The notes: a model not told the origin generated them from the letters alone. A DNA stretch of 64,000 nucleotides from Gleimia sp. 6138-11-ORH1 (GCF_024814355.1 NZ_JANUXV010000002.1:62001-126000), one strand, 5' to 3'. Shown: positions 9,492 to 18,375, counted from the stretch's first letter. Numbers and translations: made by a program.

Positions 9492-9520
9492 CACACCCTA
9501 GTGCGCTTTGACTGGGTGTG
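9492..9520 (-). terminator. Terminator-like hairpin in the nusG leader
   Basis: Stem CACACCC/GGGTGTG, 9492-9498 and 9514-9520, extended by a partly paired TAGT/ACT. On the minus strand it is followed by TTACTTTTTAT, a good U run, only about 30 nt before the nusG start. It could be a second secE terminator or an attenuator for nusG. Confidence 0.6.
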
Positions 9521-9547
9521 TAAATGATTCTTCTTAAGTGTAAAACA

Positions 9548-9576
9548 AATCCGCCGGATATTCTATCCAGCGGATT
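9548..9576 (-). terminator. Intrinsic terminator after secE
   Basis: 13-bp stem with one wobble pair, arms 9548-9560 and 9564-9576, TTC loop, followed on the minus strand by TTTGTTTTA. It lies 17 nt past the secE stop. Confidence 0.8.
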
Positions 9577-9592
9577 ATTTTTAAAATGTGAT

Positions 9593-9817
9593 TTAGCCAA
9601 ATACTAAAACGGAAAGCCAACCAAAGAACAAGTCCAGCAGACCGGTGTATAGCATGATCGCTCCAACGAAAACCAAAACTACCAGCAGGTAAGTTTTCCA
9701 CTCCCGGAAGGTGGGCCAAATTACCTTTTTTAGCTCGCTGATAACCTGCTTAACGAACTGGATGATGCGTGCGAAGAACCCGAGGGATTCTACATTCTGC
9801 GCAGTCTTATCTGCCAC
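9593..9817 (-). CDS. secE: Preprotein translocase subunit SecE
   Basis: Small essential subunit of the SecYEG channel, clamping SecY. 74 residues, the short single-helix form found in actinobacteria and Firmicutes. The amphipathic segment holds the conserved VISELKKVIWPT and is followed by one transmembrane helix at about 42-65. It lies between tRNA-Trp and nusG, the usual position. Confidence 0.95.
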   Translation of the reverse strand: MADKTAQNVESLGFFARIIQFVKQVISELKKVIWPTFREWKTYLLVVLVFVGAIMLYTGLLDLFFGWLSVLVFG

Positions 9818-9852
9818 GGATCCTCCATACTATTAGCTTCCAAAATAACTTG

Positions 9853-9925
9853 CAGGGCAGGAGGGACTCGAACCCACAACCGCCGGTTTTGGAGACCGGT
9901 GCGCTACCAATTGCGCCACTACCCT
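9853..9925 (-). tRNA. tRNA-Trp (anticodon CCA)
   Basis: 73-nt cloverleaf on the minus strand. The acceptor AGGGTAG pairs with CTGCCCT, the D-arm, T-arm GTTCGAGTC and anticodon loop CTCCAAA are all present, and the discriminator is G. It is upstream of secE, a common actinobacterial arrangement. Confidence 0.97.
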
Positions 9926-10167
9926 ACGCATTTAGTTCACAGTCAGTAACTTTTAAGCCACTTACAACAAACTGCGTGCTTAATGAGTCTAAACGATTTT
10001 AACTAACAAATACAACTCCAAAGCAAATAACGTGATCTGCACAACTGAGGATTCCAAATTAGATTCAACAGGCGCCCTCGGAAAAGATCTGAATCCTAAA
10101 TTCCAAAAAGTAAGACGAAAAGATAAATCTCCGAAAAAAATAACCAGTTTCAGGCACACTAATATAT

Positions 10168-11379
10168 GTGAGTACTTTAAATCAGCACCCCCGCGTTTCC
10201 GCACGACTGGGCGCAATTGCCCCCTCTGCCACCCTCGCTGTTACCAAGCGCGCTAAAGAACTGGCCGCCCAAGGTAAAAACGTAATCGGTTTTGGCGCTG
10301 GCGAACCCGATTTCGCTACCCCCGATTACATTGTTGAAGCAGCCGTGAAAGCCGCTCGCAACCCAAATATGCACAAATACACTGCCAACGACGGTCTTCC
10401 TGCCCTACGTGAAGCGATTGCAACGAAAACCCTCCGCGATTCAGGCTATGAAATTAACCCAGCCAATGTTCTGGTCACTAACGGCGGGAAACAAGCAGTT
10501 TTCCAAGCAATCGCTGCCGTAGTTTCAGCTGGTGACGAAGTTCTACTTCCAGCCCCCTACTGGACTACCTACCCCGAGGCAATCGCTTTAGCCGGTGGGA
10601 AAACCGTGGAAGTTTTCGCAAACGCCGCAGCTGAATACAAAGTAACCGTAGAACAGTTAGAGGCTGCGCGAACTGAAAAAACTAAAGCATTACTGCTTTG
10701 CTCCCCCTCAAACCCCACCGGATCGGTTTACACTCCGGCGGAACTTACTGCCATTGGAAAATGGGCAGTTGAAAAAGGTATTTGGGTACTAACTGACGAA
10801 ATCTACGAACACTTAGTGTACGAAGATGCCGAACCTGCCCACATTGTGAAGCTAGTTCCCGAGCTGGCAGACACCTGTATCGTGATGAACGGGGTGGCTA
10901 AGACCTATGCAATGACCGGCTGGCGTGTAGGCTGGATGCTCGGCCCTGCCGACGTGATTAAAGCTGCCTCAAACTTCCAATCTCACCTGACTTCTAACGT
11001 AAATAACATTGCACAAATGGCTGCTTTAGAAGCTGTTTCAGGCTCCCTGGATGCAGTTTACGAAATGCGCGAAGCTTTCGACCGCAGACGTCGCCTGATG
11101 GTTTCTATGCTGTCCGAAATCCCCGGCTTAGTAGTTCCTAATCCGAAGGGCGCATTCTATGCGTACCCATCTGTGGAAGCTCTTTTAGGAGAAGAAATTG
11201 CTGGCACAGTCATCACTTCCTCAGCTGTTCTTGCCGACGTGATTTTAGATAAGGCTGAAGTTGCGGTAGTTCCTGGGGAGGCTTTTGGGCCATCAGGATT
11301 TATTCGTCTTTCCTACGCCTTAAATGACCGTGACCTGGAAGAAGGAGTTCAGCGGATTCAAAAACTGATCCGAGGATAG
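10168..11379 (+). CDS. Class I/II pyridoxal-phosphate aminotransferase (aspartate aminotransferase type)
   Basis: Probably transfers the amino group between aspartate and 2-oxoglutarate. 403 residues, the usual length for the I-gamma group. Family motifs are [24 protein letters not shown], the [10 protein letters not shown] loop, [10 protein letters not shown], the PLP lysine in [18 protein letters not shown], and the substrate arginine in FIRLSYAL near the C-terminus. The GTG start gives the family-like [17 protein letters not shown]-terminus. No Shine-Dalgarno site is seen and a TAATAT lies just upstream, so initiation may be unusual. Exact substrate range cannot be read from sequence. Confidence 0.9.
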   Translation: MSTLNQHPRVSARLGAIAPSATLAVTKRAKELAAQGKNVIGFGAGEPDFATPDYIVEAAVKAARNPNMHKYTANDGLPALREAIATKTLRDSGYEINPANVLVTNGGKQAVFQAIAAVVSAGDEVLLPAPYWTTYPEAIALAGGKTVEVFANAAAEYKVTVEQLEAARTEKTKALLLCSPSNPTGSVYTPAELTAIGKWAVEKGIWVLTDEIYEHLVYEDAEPAHIVKLVPELADTCIVMNGVAKTYAMTGWRVGWMLGPADVIKAASNFQSHLTSNVNNIAQMAALEAVSGSLDAVYEMREAFDRRRRLMVSMLSEIPGLVVPNPKGAFYAYPSVEALLGEEIAGTVITSSAVLADVILDKAEVAVVPGEAFGPSGFIRLSYALNDRDLEEGVQRIQKLIRG

Positions 11380-11400
11380 AAAACGCTAACGGCACAGATT

Positions 11401-11495
11401 GCTGGCCTATAGCACGTTTGCGTGAAGTTGCTGGCGTGTTTACGTGAAGTTGCTGGAGCGTTTGTGTGAAGTTGCTGGCGCGTTTGCGCGGTACT
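11401..11495. repeat. 22-nt tandem repeats between convergent genes
   Basis: About four degenerate units of GCTGG-N-GYGTTT-NYGTGAAGTT starting near 11401, 11430, 11452 and 11474. The first unit is longer (29 nt) and the last diverges into GCGCGGTACT. The repeat lies between the plus-strand aminotransferase and the minus-strand hydrolase, where a terminator would be expected. Confidence 0.75.
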
Positions 11496-11504
11496 GCGCG
11501 CTGG

Positions 11505-12308
11505 CTACAAGTGAGCTTTTAACCAAGTGACCGTATTAGCTAACAGCTGCGGGGCTTGCGGACCATTGAAAATCTCGTGTTTTTCGCCCAAAACTACGCG
11601 ATATTCAGCTTCAACCCCCGCAGCTTGTGCCTGCTTCACCAAATGCGCAGATCCGCTGGGCGATACCACTTTGTCAAACTCTCCATGCATAACTAACAGT
11701 GGTAACGACCATTTTCCTGCGTTGTCGTGAACAAAATACGACCAGTTAGTCAAAGTAGCCGCAGTTAATAGTGGAACCGGCCCCACGTAGTTAAGCGGGT
11801 CAGATTGGTAGGCTGCGATAACTTCTGGAAGTAAAGCCACTTCTGTTGGATCCATTTCCACTGTCGGCATTGCCGGATACTTTCGGGCTAAACGCAAAGC
11901 CGCAGCAGTTACTGACCGGGGGATCAGCGAATCTACTGCCGGCCCGGATAAAACTACTCCCATGATCCCTTCCGGACGTAATAATCCTGACACCGCGGTA
12001 ATCAAACCACCCATTGAATGGCCGAATAAAAATAGCTTCTGGGTGCGTGACACTTTAGCTACCTTACCGCGAGCGCGAAAATGATCCCCAATTAGGGTCT
12101 TTATATCCACCACGCATTTTTCTACCGGCTGCCCCTTTCTTACCAGGGAAGTTCCGTGGGCTAACTGGTCGTAAGTGTAAACGTCAAAACCAGCTTCATT
12201 AAACCAGCGGATTACCTGAGAGTACCTTCCTTGGTGTTCGGCCAGACCATGTAAGAGCAGAATATCTGCTAATGGTTCCTGTTTTGTTTTATAGACGTAG
12301 AGTTGCAT
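11505..12308 (-). CDS. Alpha/beta hydrolase, monoacylglycerol lipase / serine aminopeptidase S33 type
   Basis: Serine hydrolase of 267 residues, probably cytoplasmic. Seen are the oxyanion segment LLLHGLAEHQGRY, the nucleophile elbow GHSMGG, the acid in HGEFDKVV and the catalytic histidine in EKHEIFNG. This set matches the Hydrolase_4/monoacylglycerol lipase family, whose members cleave glycerol esters or lysophospholipids; the substrate here is unproved. The ATG at 12308 follows AAGGAGG by 6 nt; the longer in-frame start at 12347 lacks support. Confidence 0.85.
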   Translation of the reverse strand: MQLYVYKTKQEPLADILLLHGLAEHQGRYSQVIRWFNEAGFDVYTYDQLAHGTSLVRKGQPVEKCVVDIKTLIGDHFRARGKVAKVSRTQKLFLFGHSMGGLITAVSGLLRPEGIMGVVLSGPAVDSLIPRSVTAAALRLARKYPAMPTVEMDPTEVALLPEVIAAYQSDPLNYVGPVPLLTAATLTNWSYFVHDNAGKWSLPLLVMHGEFDKVVSPSGSAHLVKQAQAAGVEAEYRVVLGEKHEIFNGPQAPQLLANTVTWLKAHL

Positions 12309-12418
12309 GGGGTCCTCCTTGCGGTGGCCTGAGCCACGCTTACTCACCTTAGTTTTTCAAGTACAATGTCTTAAAATGAATTCTATCCTCATATCTAGTT
12401 TTCCTCAGAAGTCCCACG

Positions 12419-13441
12419 GTGAAAGATTTAGCGAAACTTCCTAAAGCCCATTTGCATCTGCACTTTACGGGTGCCATGCGTCCGACAACTATGGTTGAGT
12501 TGGCACAAGAACAGGGAGTTCGTTTACCCGCTCACCTTTTAGAAAACGATCCCCTTACTGTCCCAGCTAATGCGCGGGGTTGGTTCAGGTTCCAGCGTTC
12601 CTATGATGCTGCCCGTGCTTTAGTGCGTTCAGAAGCGGTAATGCGTCGTTTGATTGATGAGGCTGTGGAGGACGATGTTAGCGAAGGTTCGGTTCGTTTA
12701 GAGATTCAAGTAGATCCCACTTCCTACGCGCCGTGGGTAGGTGGTTTAACTCCGGCTTTAGAGATTATTTTAGATCAGGCACGTATTTCTGGAATGCAGC
12801 ATGGTCTTTCAGTAGGGGTGATTGTTGCCGCTTCACGGATAAGGCACCCTTTGGATGCCCGCACTTTAGCTCGGTTAGCCGCCAAATATGCGGGAACGGC
12901 TAACGGTGAAGTGGTAGCTTTTGGACTTTCTAATGATGAAGCTGCGGGTACTACAGCAGAGTTTGCCCACGCTTTTCGTTTGGCTCGTAAAGCTGGCCTG
13001 CCAGGAGTTCCTCACGGCGGGGAACTGCTTGGCCCAGATCATGTTAGGCAGGTGATTTCCCATTTGCAGCCGCGCCGGCTGGGTCATGGGGTGCGGGCAG
13101 TGGAAGATCCTCGGCTTTTAGATGAATTGATTGCAGCTGGCGTGGGTTTTGAGCTTTGCCCCACTTCTAATGTGTCTTTAGGAGTTTTTGGTGACTTATC
13201 TCAATTGCCTTTGCGAGATCTTTTTTCTGCCGGTGCTGCTATTGCCCTGGGGGCGGATGACCCACTGCTATTTCGTTCACGTTTGCTAACTCAGTATGAG
13301 TATGCTCGTTCACGTGGTTTTACAGATAGCGAATTGGCTTCGCTGGCAACTTCTTCGATTGAAATTTCTTTGGCTCCGCCAGACTTAAAAGCTCAATGGA
13401 TTAAACAGGTACAGGCATGGTTGAACAGTTCCCACACGTAG
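12419..13441 (+). CDS. add: Adenosine deaminase-like metal hydrolase
   Basis: Predicted to deaminate adenosine or a related purine nucleoside for salvage. 340 residues. The metal-binding HxHxH is in KAHLHLHFTGAMRP, the central PHGGELLGPDHV carries the third His and catalytic Glu, RLGHGVRAV gives another conserved His, and GADDPLLF supplies the C-terminal Asp pair. The HFTGAMRP and GADDPLLF forms differ from classic HLEGA and TDDP, so this belongs to the actinobacterial ADA-like branch and substrate assignment is less certain. The start is GTG. It overlaps the next gene by 25 nt. Confidence 0.8.
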   Translation: MKDLAKLPKAHLHLHFTGAMRPTTMVELAQEQGVRLPAHLLENDPLTVPANARGWFRFQRSYDAARALVRSEAVMRRLIDEAVEDDVSEGSVRLEIQVDPTSYAPWVGGLTPALEIILDQARISGMQHGLSVGVIVAASRIRHPLDARTLARLAAKYAGTANGEVVAFGLSNDEAAGTTAEFAHAFRLARKAGLPGVPHGGELLGPDHVRQVISHLQPRRLGHGVRAVEDPRLLDELIAAGVGFELCPTSNVSLGVFGDLSQLPLRDLFSAGAAIALGADDPLLFRSRLLTQYEYARSRGFTDSELASLATSSIEISLAPPDLKAQWIKQVQAWLNSSHT

Positions 13442-14214
13442 TTAAAGGCATTTATAGCATCAACGGGGTGCGGGTGCGGACCGCGCGATTACGTGCAGGG
13501 GCTTTCCAAGTTGGTGATCCTGCTTTTGTTCTGGTCCATGGAATTGGGGTAGATTCTAGGTACTTTTACCAAGTTGCTGAAAAGCTACTTCCCTATGGAG
13601 AAGTTCTGCTGGTGGATTTACCTGGTTTTGGTGCTTCACCGCGCCCCCATACTCCACTTTCGATCGCAGGTTTTGCAGCTGTTTTACACGCCGTAATCAA
13701 AGCTGCTGAGCTTCATAATCCGGTAATCTTAGGACATTCTATGGGCGCGCAGGTGGTAGCTGAACTGGCTGTGCGTGATCCTGAAATGGCGCAGCGCATC
13801 CTGCTGGTAGGGCCGCCGGTAGATTTGCGACGCCACTCTTTCCCCCTTCTACTTTGGCGTTTTCTTCGTTCTTCAATACATGAATCCCCTAAAGTGGCAG
13901 CTTTCGCACTAAATGCTTACGCACGTTCAGGAATTTACTGGTTCTCTGTGACCCTACCGGCCGTGATTGGGTTTTCTTTACAAGAAAGACTTAAACTCAC
14001 AGAAGCGAAAATATCTTTAATCCGCGGACAGTACGATTATTTGGCAGCTCGTAAATGGGTGCACCGCCTTCAGGCTGGTCTGGTTGAACGTGGGCAGGCA
14101 GCTGCCCCGCTGGTAGAAATCCCCCGCGGAGCACATTCAATAGTGCTCTGTTTTGAAGAACAGGTAGTAGCCAGCCTTGTAGAACTAAGTAATTTATCTA
14201 CGCAAACAGATTGA
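13417..14214 (+). CDS. Alpha/beta hydrolase
   Basis: 265-residue alpha/beta-hydrolase fold protein of unknown substrate. Seen are the oxyanion loop VLVHGIGVDSRYF, DLPGFGASPRP, the nucleophile elbow GHSMGAQ, a likely acid in RGQYDYLA and a histidine in RGAHSIVL. It begins 25 nt inside the adenosine deaminase-like gene, so the two are probably translationally coupled. Confidence 0.8.
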   Translation: MVEQFPHVVKGIYSINGVRVRTARLRAGAFQVGDPAFVLVHGIGVDSRYFYQVAEKLLPYGEVLLVDLPGFGASPRPHTPLSIAGFAAVLHAVIKAAELHNPVILGHSMGAQVVAELAVRDPEMAQRILLVGPPVDLRRHSFPLLLWRFLRSSIHESPKVAAFALNAYARSGIYWFSVTLPAVIGFSLQERLKLTEAKISLIRGQYDYLAARKWVHRLQAGLVERGQAAAPLVEIPRGAHSIVLCFEEQVVASLVELSNLSTQTD

Positions 14215-14224
14215 GTGTAACCGT

Positions 14225-14261
14225 CTGCGGGGCTTTATACCAGCCCGCAGTAATAGCGGGC
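14225..14261. terminator. Bidirectional terminator between hydrolase and murB
   Basis: Two mutually exclusive hairpins share a central arm: CTGCGGG/CCCGCAG (14225-14231 with 14244-14250) and GCCCGC/GCGGGC (14243-14248 with 14256-14261). The second is followed by TACATTTTC. It serves the convergent hydrolase and murB genes. Confidence 0.65.
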
Positions 14262-14274
14262 TACATTTTCTAAG

Positions 14275-15456
14275 TTATTCGGCGTTTACAAAAACTGGTT
14301 CGGGAATCAGCTCAATTCCGAACTTTTCCTTTACTCCTTGTTTCACAACCGTAGCTAGTTCAAAAATATCTGCGGCGCTGGCATTCCCTTGATTAGTTAT
14401 GGCCAGGACGTGGGCGGTAGAAAGCGCTGCCCCTGACTCAGGACGAACTTTGAACCCCTTTGTAAAACCGGCTTGTGAAATCAGCCAAGCTGCAGAAGTT
14501 TTTACCTGGTCTGCGACTTGGAAACGCGGTGCTTCTGCGGGGAGGCTATCCGCTATTTGTGCTGAAAGGATCGGGTTGGTGAAGAAAGAGCCTGCCGAAT
14601 AGGTGTTGCGATTAGTGTCATCTAATACCATCGATTTAGACCGGCGCAGTTCTAAAACGGCGTCTCTTACTGCCCGTACGTCCAGGCGTTCACCCAAGGT
14701 TACGCCCAGCTTATCAGCCAGTTCTTGGTAGGCGATTGGTGCAGATAAGGAAGCTGAACGGGTAGCGAACTCTACAGAAAGGATAATCCACCTGCCGGAT
14801 GGTCCCCAGAGGCGCCCATTGGAGAGATTTGGATCGGTTACTGAACGTTTGAAGATTGACGTGCGGTAGCCAGCTTCTAAATCAGAGGCAAAAATAGTCT
14901 TGGTACGTTGTAAAAGCCGGTCGTAAACGCGAACTGAGGCAATAGAGTCTGCAACTTCCTGCCCGTAAGCTCCAATATTTTGCATGGGAGCCGCCCCCAC
15001 TGTGCCGGGAATCCCCGAAAGAGCTTCTAAGCCCCCACCCCACTGCCGTTCAACCGCGGTAGCTACCAGTTCATCCCAGGCAACTCCAGCTGTTGCAGTA
15101 AATGAGATTCCCCCACAGGCTGAATCGTGGGTGAGTTTTATTTCAGAACGCATATCGCGAATTACTACGCCGGAAAATCCCGTATCAGTGGCCACAATAT
15201 TTGATCCGCCACCAAGCATCATCACCGCAGTGCCCGCCGCGTCAGCAGCTTTCACAGTCTGGATAATTTCTGCTTCTGTTTCAGCGCGAACCAGGTTATT
15301 CACCGGCCCACCTACCCCCAGAGTTGTCCAGTCCCGTAAAAGGAGAGATTCTGGCTGATACTGTCGGTGCGATGGGGTGCGTTCTAACTTTTCCACCTGC
15401 GTAGGGTCAAGACTGTAAGTTAGCGAACATGATTCTTCATCCGCATATTTCGCCAT
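14275..15456 (-). CDS. murB: UDP-N-acetylenolpyruvoylglucosamine reductase
   Basis: NADPH- and FAD-dependent reduction giving UDP-MurNAc, second step of peptidoglycan precursor synthesis, in the cytoplasm. 393 residues. It has TTLGVGGP, the FAD-binding MMLGGGSNIV, GIPGTVGAAPMQNIGAYGQE, YRTSIFK and the catalytic serine in AGSFFTNP, which marks a type I MurB. The N-terminus carries about 35 extra residues before the FAD domain. Its location near secE/rpmG is a conserved actinobacterial neighbourhood. Confidence 0.95.
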   Translation of the reverse strand: MAKYADEESCSLTYSLDPTQVEKLERTPSHRQYQPESLLLRDWTTLGVGGPVNNLVRAETEAEIIQTVKAADAAGTAVMMLGGGSNIVATDTGFSGVVIRDMRSEIKLTHDSACGGISFTATAGVAWDELVATAVERQWGGGLEALSGIPGTVGAAPMQNIGAYGQEVADSIASVRVYDRLLQRTKTIFASDLEAGYRTSIFKRSVTDPNLSNGRLWGPSGRWIILSVEFATRSASLSAPIAYQELADKLGVTLGERLDVRAVRDAVLELRRSKSMVLDDTNRNTYSAGSFFTNPILSAQIADSLPAEAPRFQVADQVKTSAAWLISQAGFTKGFKVRPESGAALSTAHVLAITNQGNASAADIFELATVVKQGVKEKFGIELIPEPVFVNAE

Positions 15457-15561
15457 GATTCTCCTTATGAAAACTATCTGCCGTGTCGCGGGAAGAATAG
15501 TTCTTGCGTATGTTGTATTTACTTACTTGCGTTAAGAATAGCAGTTGCGAAAGAATACTTT

Positions 15562-16818
15562 TTATTCGGCGGCTGAATTATCTAGTTTGTGATCATTTTG
15601 CGGGCGAAGCTGACCGGTGAGCAGAACTGAAATGAATACCGGTAGCACTAACGCCCCTAAAGCCCGTTGATAACCCACGTATTCAGCTAAATATCCGATA
15701 AGCGCTGGCCCGGCAATGGCAGCGCTGAAGCTAATCGTACTCATCACTGAAAGCCGAGAGGCGCTTCTAAGTGGGTCAGCAGCTAAAACTGAAGCGCTTA
15801 ACGGGTATCCTAAAGCGACGCCAACTCCCCAAAAAGCCGCTCCAAATAAAGCCAGCCAATACACTGGGCTAAAGGCTAGGAACACTACCCCAACTAGTCC
15901 GAAAATCAATAGGGCACGTAAGAGTTTATCGACCGAGTAAAAACTTTGCAGGTGCGGTGAAAGAAGCCGCGTTGCAGTTAAAGCTGTCAAAAAAATCGCT
16001 AAAGAAGCAGTTCCATACCAAACGGGCAAACTGAAACCATCTACCATCGCCAGTGCCAGCCAATCTGCTGCGGCCCCTTCCGTAATTTCAATACCAAAAA
16101 CCAACACTCCAATTAGTAGGGTACGTTTTTCTTTCCAAGCGTCACTACTTTTTACCACCTGATTAGTTGAGGTGGAATTGCCAGAAGTTTGTTCCCGGTG
16201 CTGATCGGTTTCTTTCACCGTCCCTCTGCCCGTCAGTTTTGCAACTGTTGCGGCAGGCAGAAAATGCGTGAAACTCCAAACTGCCAGTAGCGCAGAAAAA
16301 CAGATTACCGCAGTAATGTGCGTGTAAATAGAAAAGCCGTTACGTAGTGAGCCGACGGCTAAAAGCGCGCCACTGACCGTGCCAATTGAAAAAGCAGCGT
16401 GAAACCAAGCCATCCGTGGTTTCCGCAGCTTCACTTCCACGTATCCGCCCTCGGTATTGATAGCTGCGTTAAGTAAGGAAGCGCCGGTATTGGCAGTTAA
16501 AAGGCAGCCTACCAGCAGCGGAACGGAGCTTGCTTGCAAAGCCCCCAGCACACCTAATAAGCCGACTGTCCAAAGCGTGAATCCGATAGTCCCGATGCGA
16601 GTGGGCCCAAAACGCGTCACTAGCGGACCGGCGGCGGGAATCGCCAGCATAGCTCCCAACGCGGCAGAAATCAGTAGGTTTCCCATTTGCGTGGGAGTGA
16701 ACTGAAAATGGTCGCGTAAGGCGGGCAGTTCTGAAAGAAAAGTGGCGTGCACTAACCCCAGCACATAAAAGATTAAGAGAGTTGCTCGGGTTGCTGCATT
16801 AACTGCCTGATTCTTCAT
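15562..16818 (-). CDS. Major facilitator superfamily transporter
   Basis: 418-residue integral membrane protein with about 12 hydrophobic segments in two halves, split by a charged cytoplasmic loop near residues 195-235 (KLTGRGTVKETDQHREQ). It has the N-terminal MFS layout with VTRFGPTRIG after helix 2. Sequence style (ITEGAAADWLAL, WGVGVALGYPLSASV) resembles the sugar/unknown-substrate MFS group related to FucP and YbjJ. Substrate unknown. It stands alone on the minus strand. Confidence 0.8.
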   Translation of the reverse strand: MKNQAVNAATRATLLIFYVLGLVHATFLSELPALRDHFQFTPTQMGNLLISAALGAMLAIPAAGPLVTRFGPTRIGTIGFTLWTVGLLGVLGALQASSVPLLVGCLLTANTGASLLNAAINTEGGYVEVKLRKPRMAWFHAAFSIGTVSGALLAVGSLRNGFSIYTHITAVICFSALLAVWSFTHFLPAATVAKLTGRGTVKETDQHREQTSGNSTSTNQVVKSSDAWKEKRTLLIGVLVFGIEITEGAAADWLALAMVDGFSLPVWYGTASLAIFLTALTATRLLSPHLQSFYSVDKLLRALLIFGLVGVVFLAFSPVYWLALFGAAFWGVGVALGYPLSASVLAADPLRSASRLSVMSTISFSAAIAGPALIGYLAEYVGYQRALGALVLPVFISVLLTGQLRPQNDHKLDNSAAE

Positions 16819-16879
16819 AAATTATTTCCCTAGGGCGCCAGATGAAGGAACATGAAGTTTAGACCTAGATATAACGAAA

Positions 16880-16899
16880 CCCCCACTTGTGAGTGGGGG
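16880..16899 (-). terminator. Intrinsic terminator after rpmG
   Basis: 8-bp stem CCCCCACT/AGTGGGGG with a TGTG loop, flanked by a further AACG/CGTT pairing, 16 nt past the rpmG stop. Confidence 0.8.
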
Positions 16900-16915
16900 A
16901 CGTTAAAGATTAATC

Positions 16916-17086
16916 TTAGCGGGTCTCGCGGTGAGCCACGGAGCGGCGGCAGCGCGGGCAGTACTTCATAAGTTCCAGACGATCCGGCGTGTTACGACGG
17001 TTCTTCTTGGTGATGTAGTTGCGCTCCTTGCACTCCGAGCAGGCCAGAGTAATCTTTGGGCGAACGTCAGATGCCTTGCTAGCCAT
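16916..17086 (-). CDS. rpmG: 50S ribosomal protein L33
   Basis: 56-residue large-subunit protein: [19 protein letters not shown] at the N-terminus and the second zinc-binding pair CPRC followed by [10 protein letters not shown]. Both CxxC pairs are present, so this is the zinc-containing C+ form. AAGGA lies 7 nt before the ATG. It is next to tRNA-Met and tRNA-Thr, as is usual in actinobacteria. Confidence 0.96.
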   Translation of the reverse strand: MASKASDVRPKITLACSECKERNYITKKNRRNTPDRLELMKYCPRCRRSVAHRETR

Positions 17087-17172
17087 GATGTTTTCCTTAT
17101 TTTAAGACTAAAACTTACTGCTCGGCGACCCTTGCTTGAAACTTTTGTAAATTTCATTCAAGAATGAGCCGG

Positions 17173-17246
17173 TAGCGGGAGCGGGGTTCGAACCCGCGAC
17201 CTCACGATTATGAGTCGTGCGCTCTCACCAACTGAGCTACCCCGCC
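17173..17246 (-). tRNA. tRNA-Met (anticodon CAT, elongator type)
   Basis: 74-nt cloverleaf on the minus strand: acceptor GGCGGGG with TCCCGCT (two G-U pairs), anticodon loop CTCATAA, T-loop TTCGAAC, discriminator A. A Watson-Crick or wobble pair at the acceptor end suggests an elongator rather than initiator tRNA. Confidence 0.94.
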
Positions 17247-17333
17247 GCATGGGGTTTGTGCTCCCACTTTAGATTACTAAAGTAGTCTATTGACTATTCA
17301 TTCAAATAGCAATATGTTTTTAAGCACAAACAG

Positions 17334-17406
17334 AGCCCCGAAAGGGAATCGAACCCTTGACCTTCTCCTTACCATGGAGATGCTCTGCCGACTGAGCTAT
17401 CGGGGC
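17334..17406 (-). tRNA. tRNA-Thr (anticodon GGT)
   Basis: 73-nt cloverleaf on the minus strand: acceptor GCCCCGA/TCGGGGC, anticodon stem TCTCC/GGAGA around ATGGTAA, T-loop TTCGATT, discriminator T. Confidence 0.96.
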
Positions 17407-17503
17407 AACATCGACAATCTTACCGATATTCTTCAACTACTGTCAAATCATATTCCGTGTTGATTGTCACTTGCAGTTTTCCAGCAGGTACTGGCAAAAC
17501 CAG

Positions 17504-17584
17504 TGGTGGAGGAGGGATTTGAACCCCCGAAGCTTTCGCATCTGATTTACAGTCAGGTCCCTTTGGCCGCTCAGGAACTCCACC
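17504..17584 (-). tRNA. tRNA-Tyr (anticodon GTA)
   Basis: 81-nt class II tRNA on the minus strand: acceptor GGTGGAG/CTCCACC, anticodon loop CTGTAAA, and a long variable arm (ATGCGAAAGCT region), which fits bacterial tRNA-Tyr. Discriminator A. Confidence 0.96.
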
Positions 17585-17816
17585 AGTGCATTTCGTTGTT
17601 TCGTTACCTCAACAACTGGTGCTCCCCTAGCTTAACAGAAAACTATTTCTAAATGCCAATTCGATTTTTACGTTTTCAGCGATTAGTGACGCACCTCCCA
17701 ACCACCTTGGAAAATACATCGCTTTTTCCTCGCTAAACGACTAACCTATTAGTAGAGTGTTTTGCCCGTTTAAGCGGGCTTAGCCCACTGTTTTCGCCAT
17801 TTAGTAAGGAGTCATC

Positions 17817-18311
17817 ATGGCAGATTCATCTTTTGATGTTGTTTCCGAAGTTGATCGGCAAGAAGTTGATAACGCAGTTAATCAAGCCGCGAAAGAAGTT
17901 AATCAGCGTTACGATTTCAGAGGGGTAGATGCCCTGCTCACTTTCAAGGGTGAAACTATCACCATGGAAGCAAACTCAGCTGAACGTGTATTAGCTATTT
18001 TAGATGTGCTTCAGTCAAAACTGATCAAACGCGGAGTTTCCCTTAAAGCCTTGGATTTAGGTGATGGTGAACCAAAAGTATCCGGTAAGATCTACCGTTT
18101 AGTGGGCACTTTAAAAGAAGGACTTTCAACTGAAAACGCTAAGAAAATCTCTAAACTAATCCGCGAAGAAGGCCCAAAGAGCGTAAAAGCTAATATCCAG
18201 GGCGATTCAGTGCGAGTTACTTCAAAATCAAGAGACGATCTGCAAGAAGTTATCGCCCTTTTGAAAAAAGCTGATATCGACGCTGCTTTACAGTTCACTA
18301 ACTACCGTTAA
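17817..18311 (+). CDS. YajQ-family nucleotide-binding protein
   Basis: 164-residue cytoplasmic protein of the DUF520/YajQ family, normal length. It begins [20 protein letters not shown] and has the conserved [21 protein letters not shown] and the [11 protein letters not shown]...LQFTNYR end. Some family members bind cyclic di-GMP or tRNA; the role here is not established. TAAGGAG lies 6 nt before the ATG. It is monocistronic and ends at a shared terminator. Confidence 0.93.
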   Translation: MADSSFDVVSEVDRQEVDNAVNQAAKEVNQRYDFRGVDALLTFKGETITMEANSAERVLAILDVLQSKLIKRGVSLKALDLGDGEPKVSGKIYRLVGTLKEGLSTENAKKISKLIREEGPKSVKANIQGDSVRVTSKSRDDLQEVIALLKKADIDAALQFTNYR

Positions 18312-18327
18312 AAACAAATCTTAAATA

Positions 18328-18369
18328 AAAGGGGTGGAACGCAAGTAGATTCTTGCGTTCCACCCCTTT
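18328..18369. terminator. Bidirectional terminator between yajQ-type gene and htpX
   Basis: Perfect 18-bp stem, arms 18328-18345 and 18352-18369, with a 6-nt TAGATT loop. A/T at the stem base provides U runs in both directions for the convergent genes. Confidence 0.9.
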
Positions 18370-18375
18370 ATATCT

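Noticed and set aside
9989-10256. Short ORFs on both strands before the aminotransferase
   Set aside because: No ribosome sites, no recognisable sequence, and one overlaps the start of the aminotransferase.
11401-11495. CRISPR array or attachment site
   Set aside because: Units are directly adjacent without spacers, and no integrase or tRNA is nearby.
17173-17584. tRNA genes as an integration site for a mobile element
   Set aside because: All three tRNAs are intact, with no integrase and no duplicated tRNA 3' ends in the flanks.
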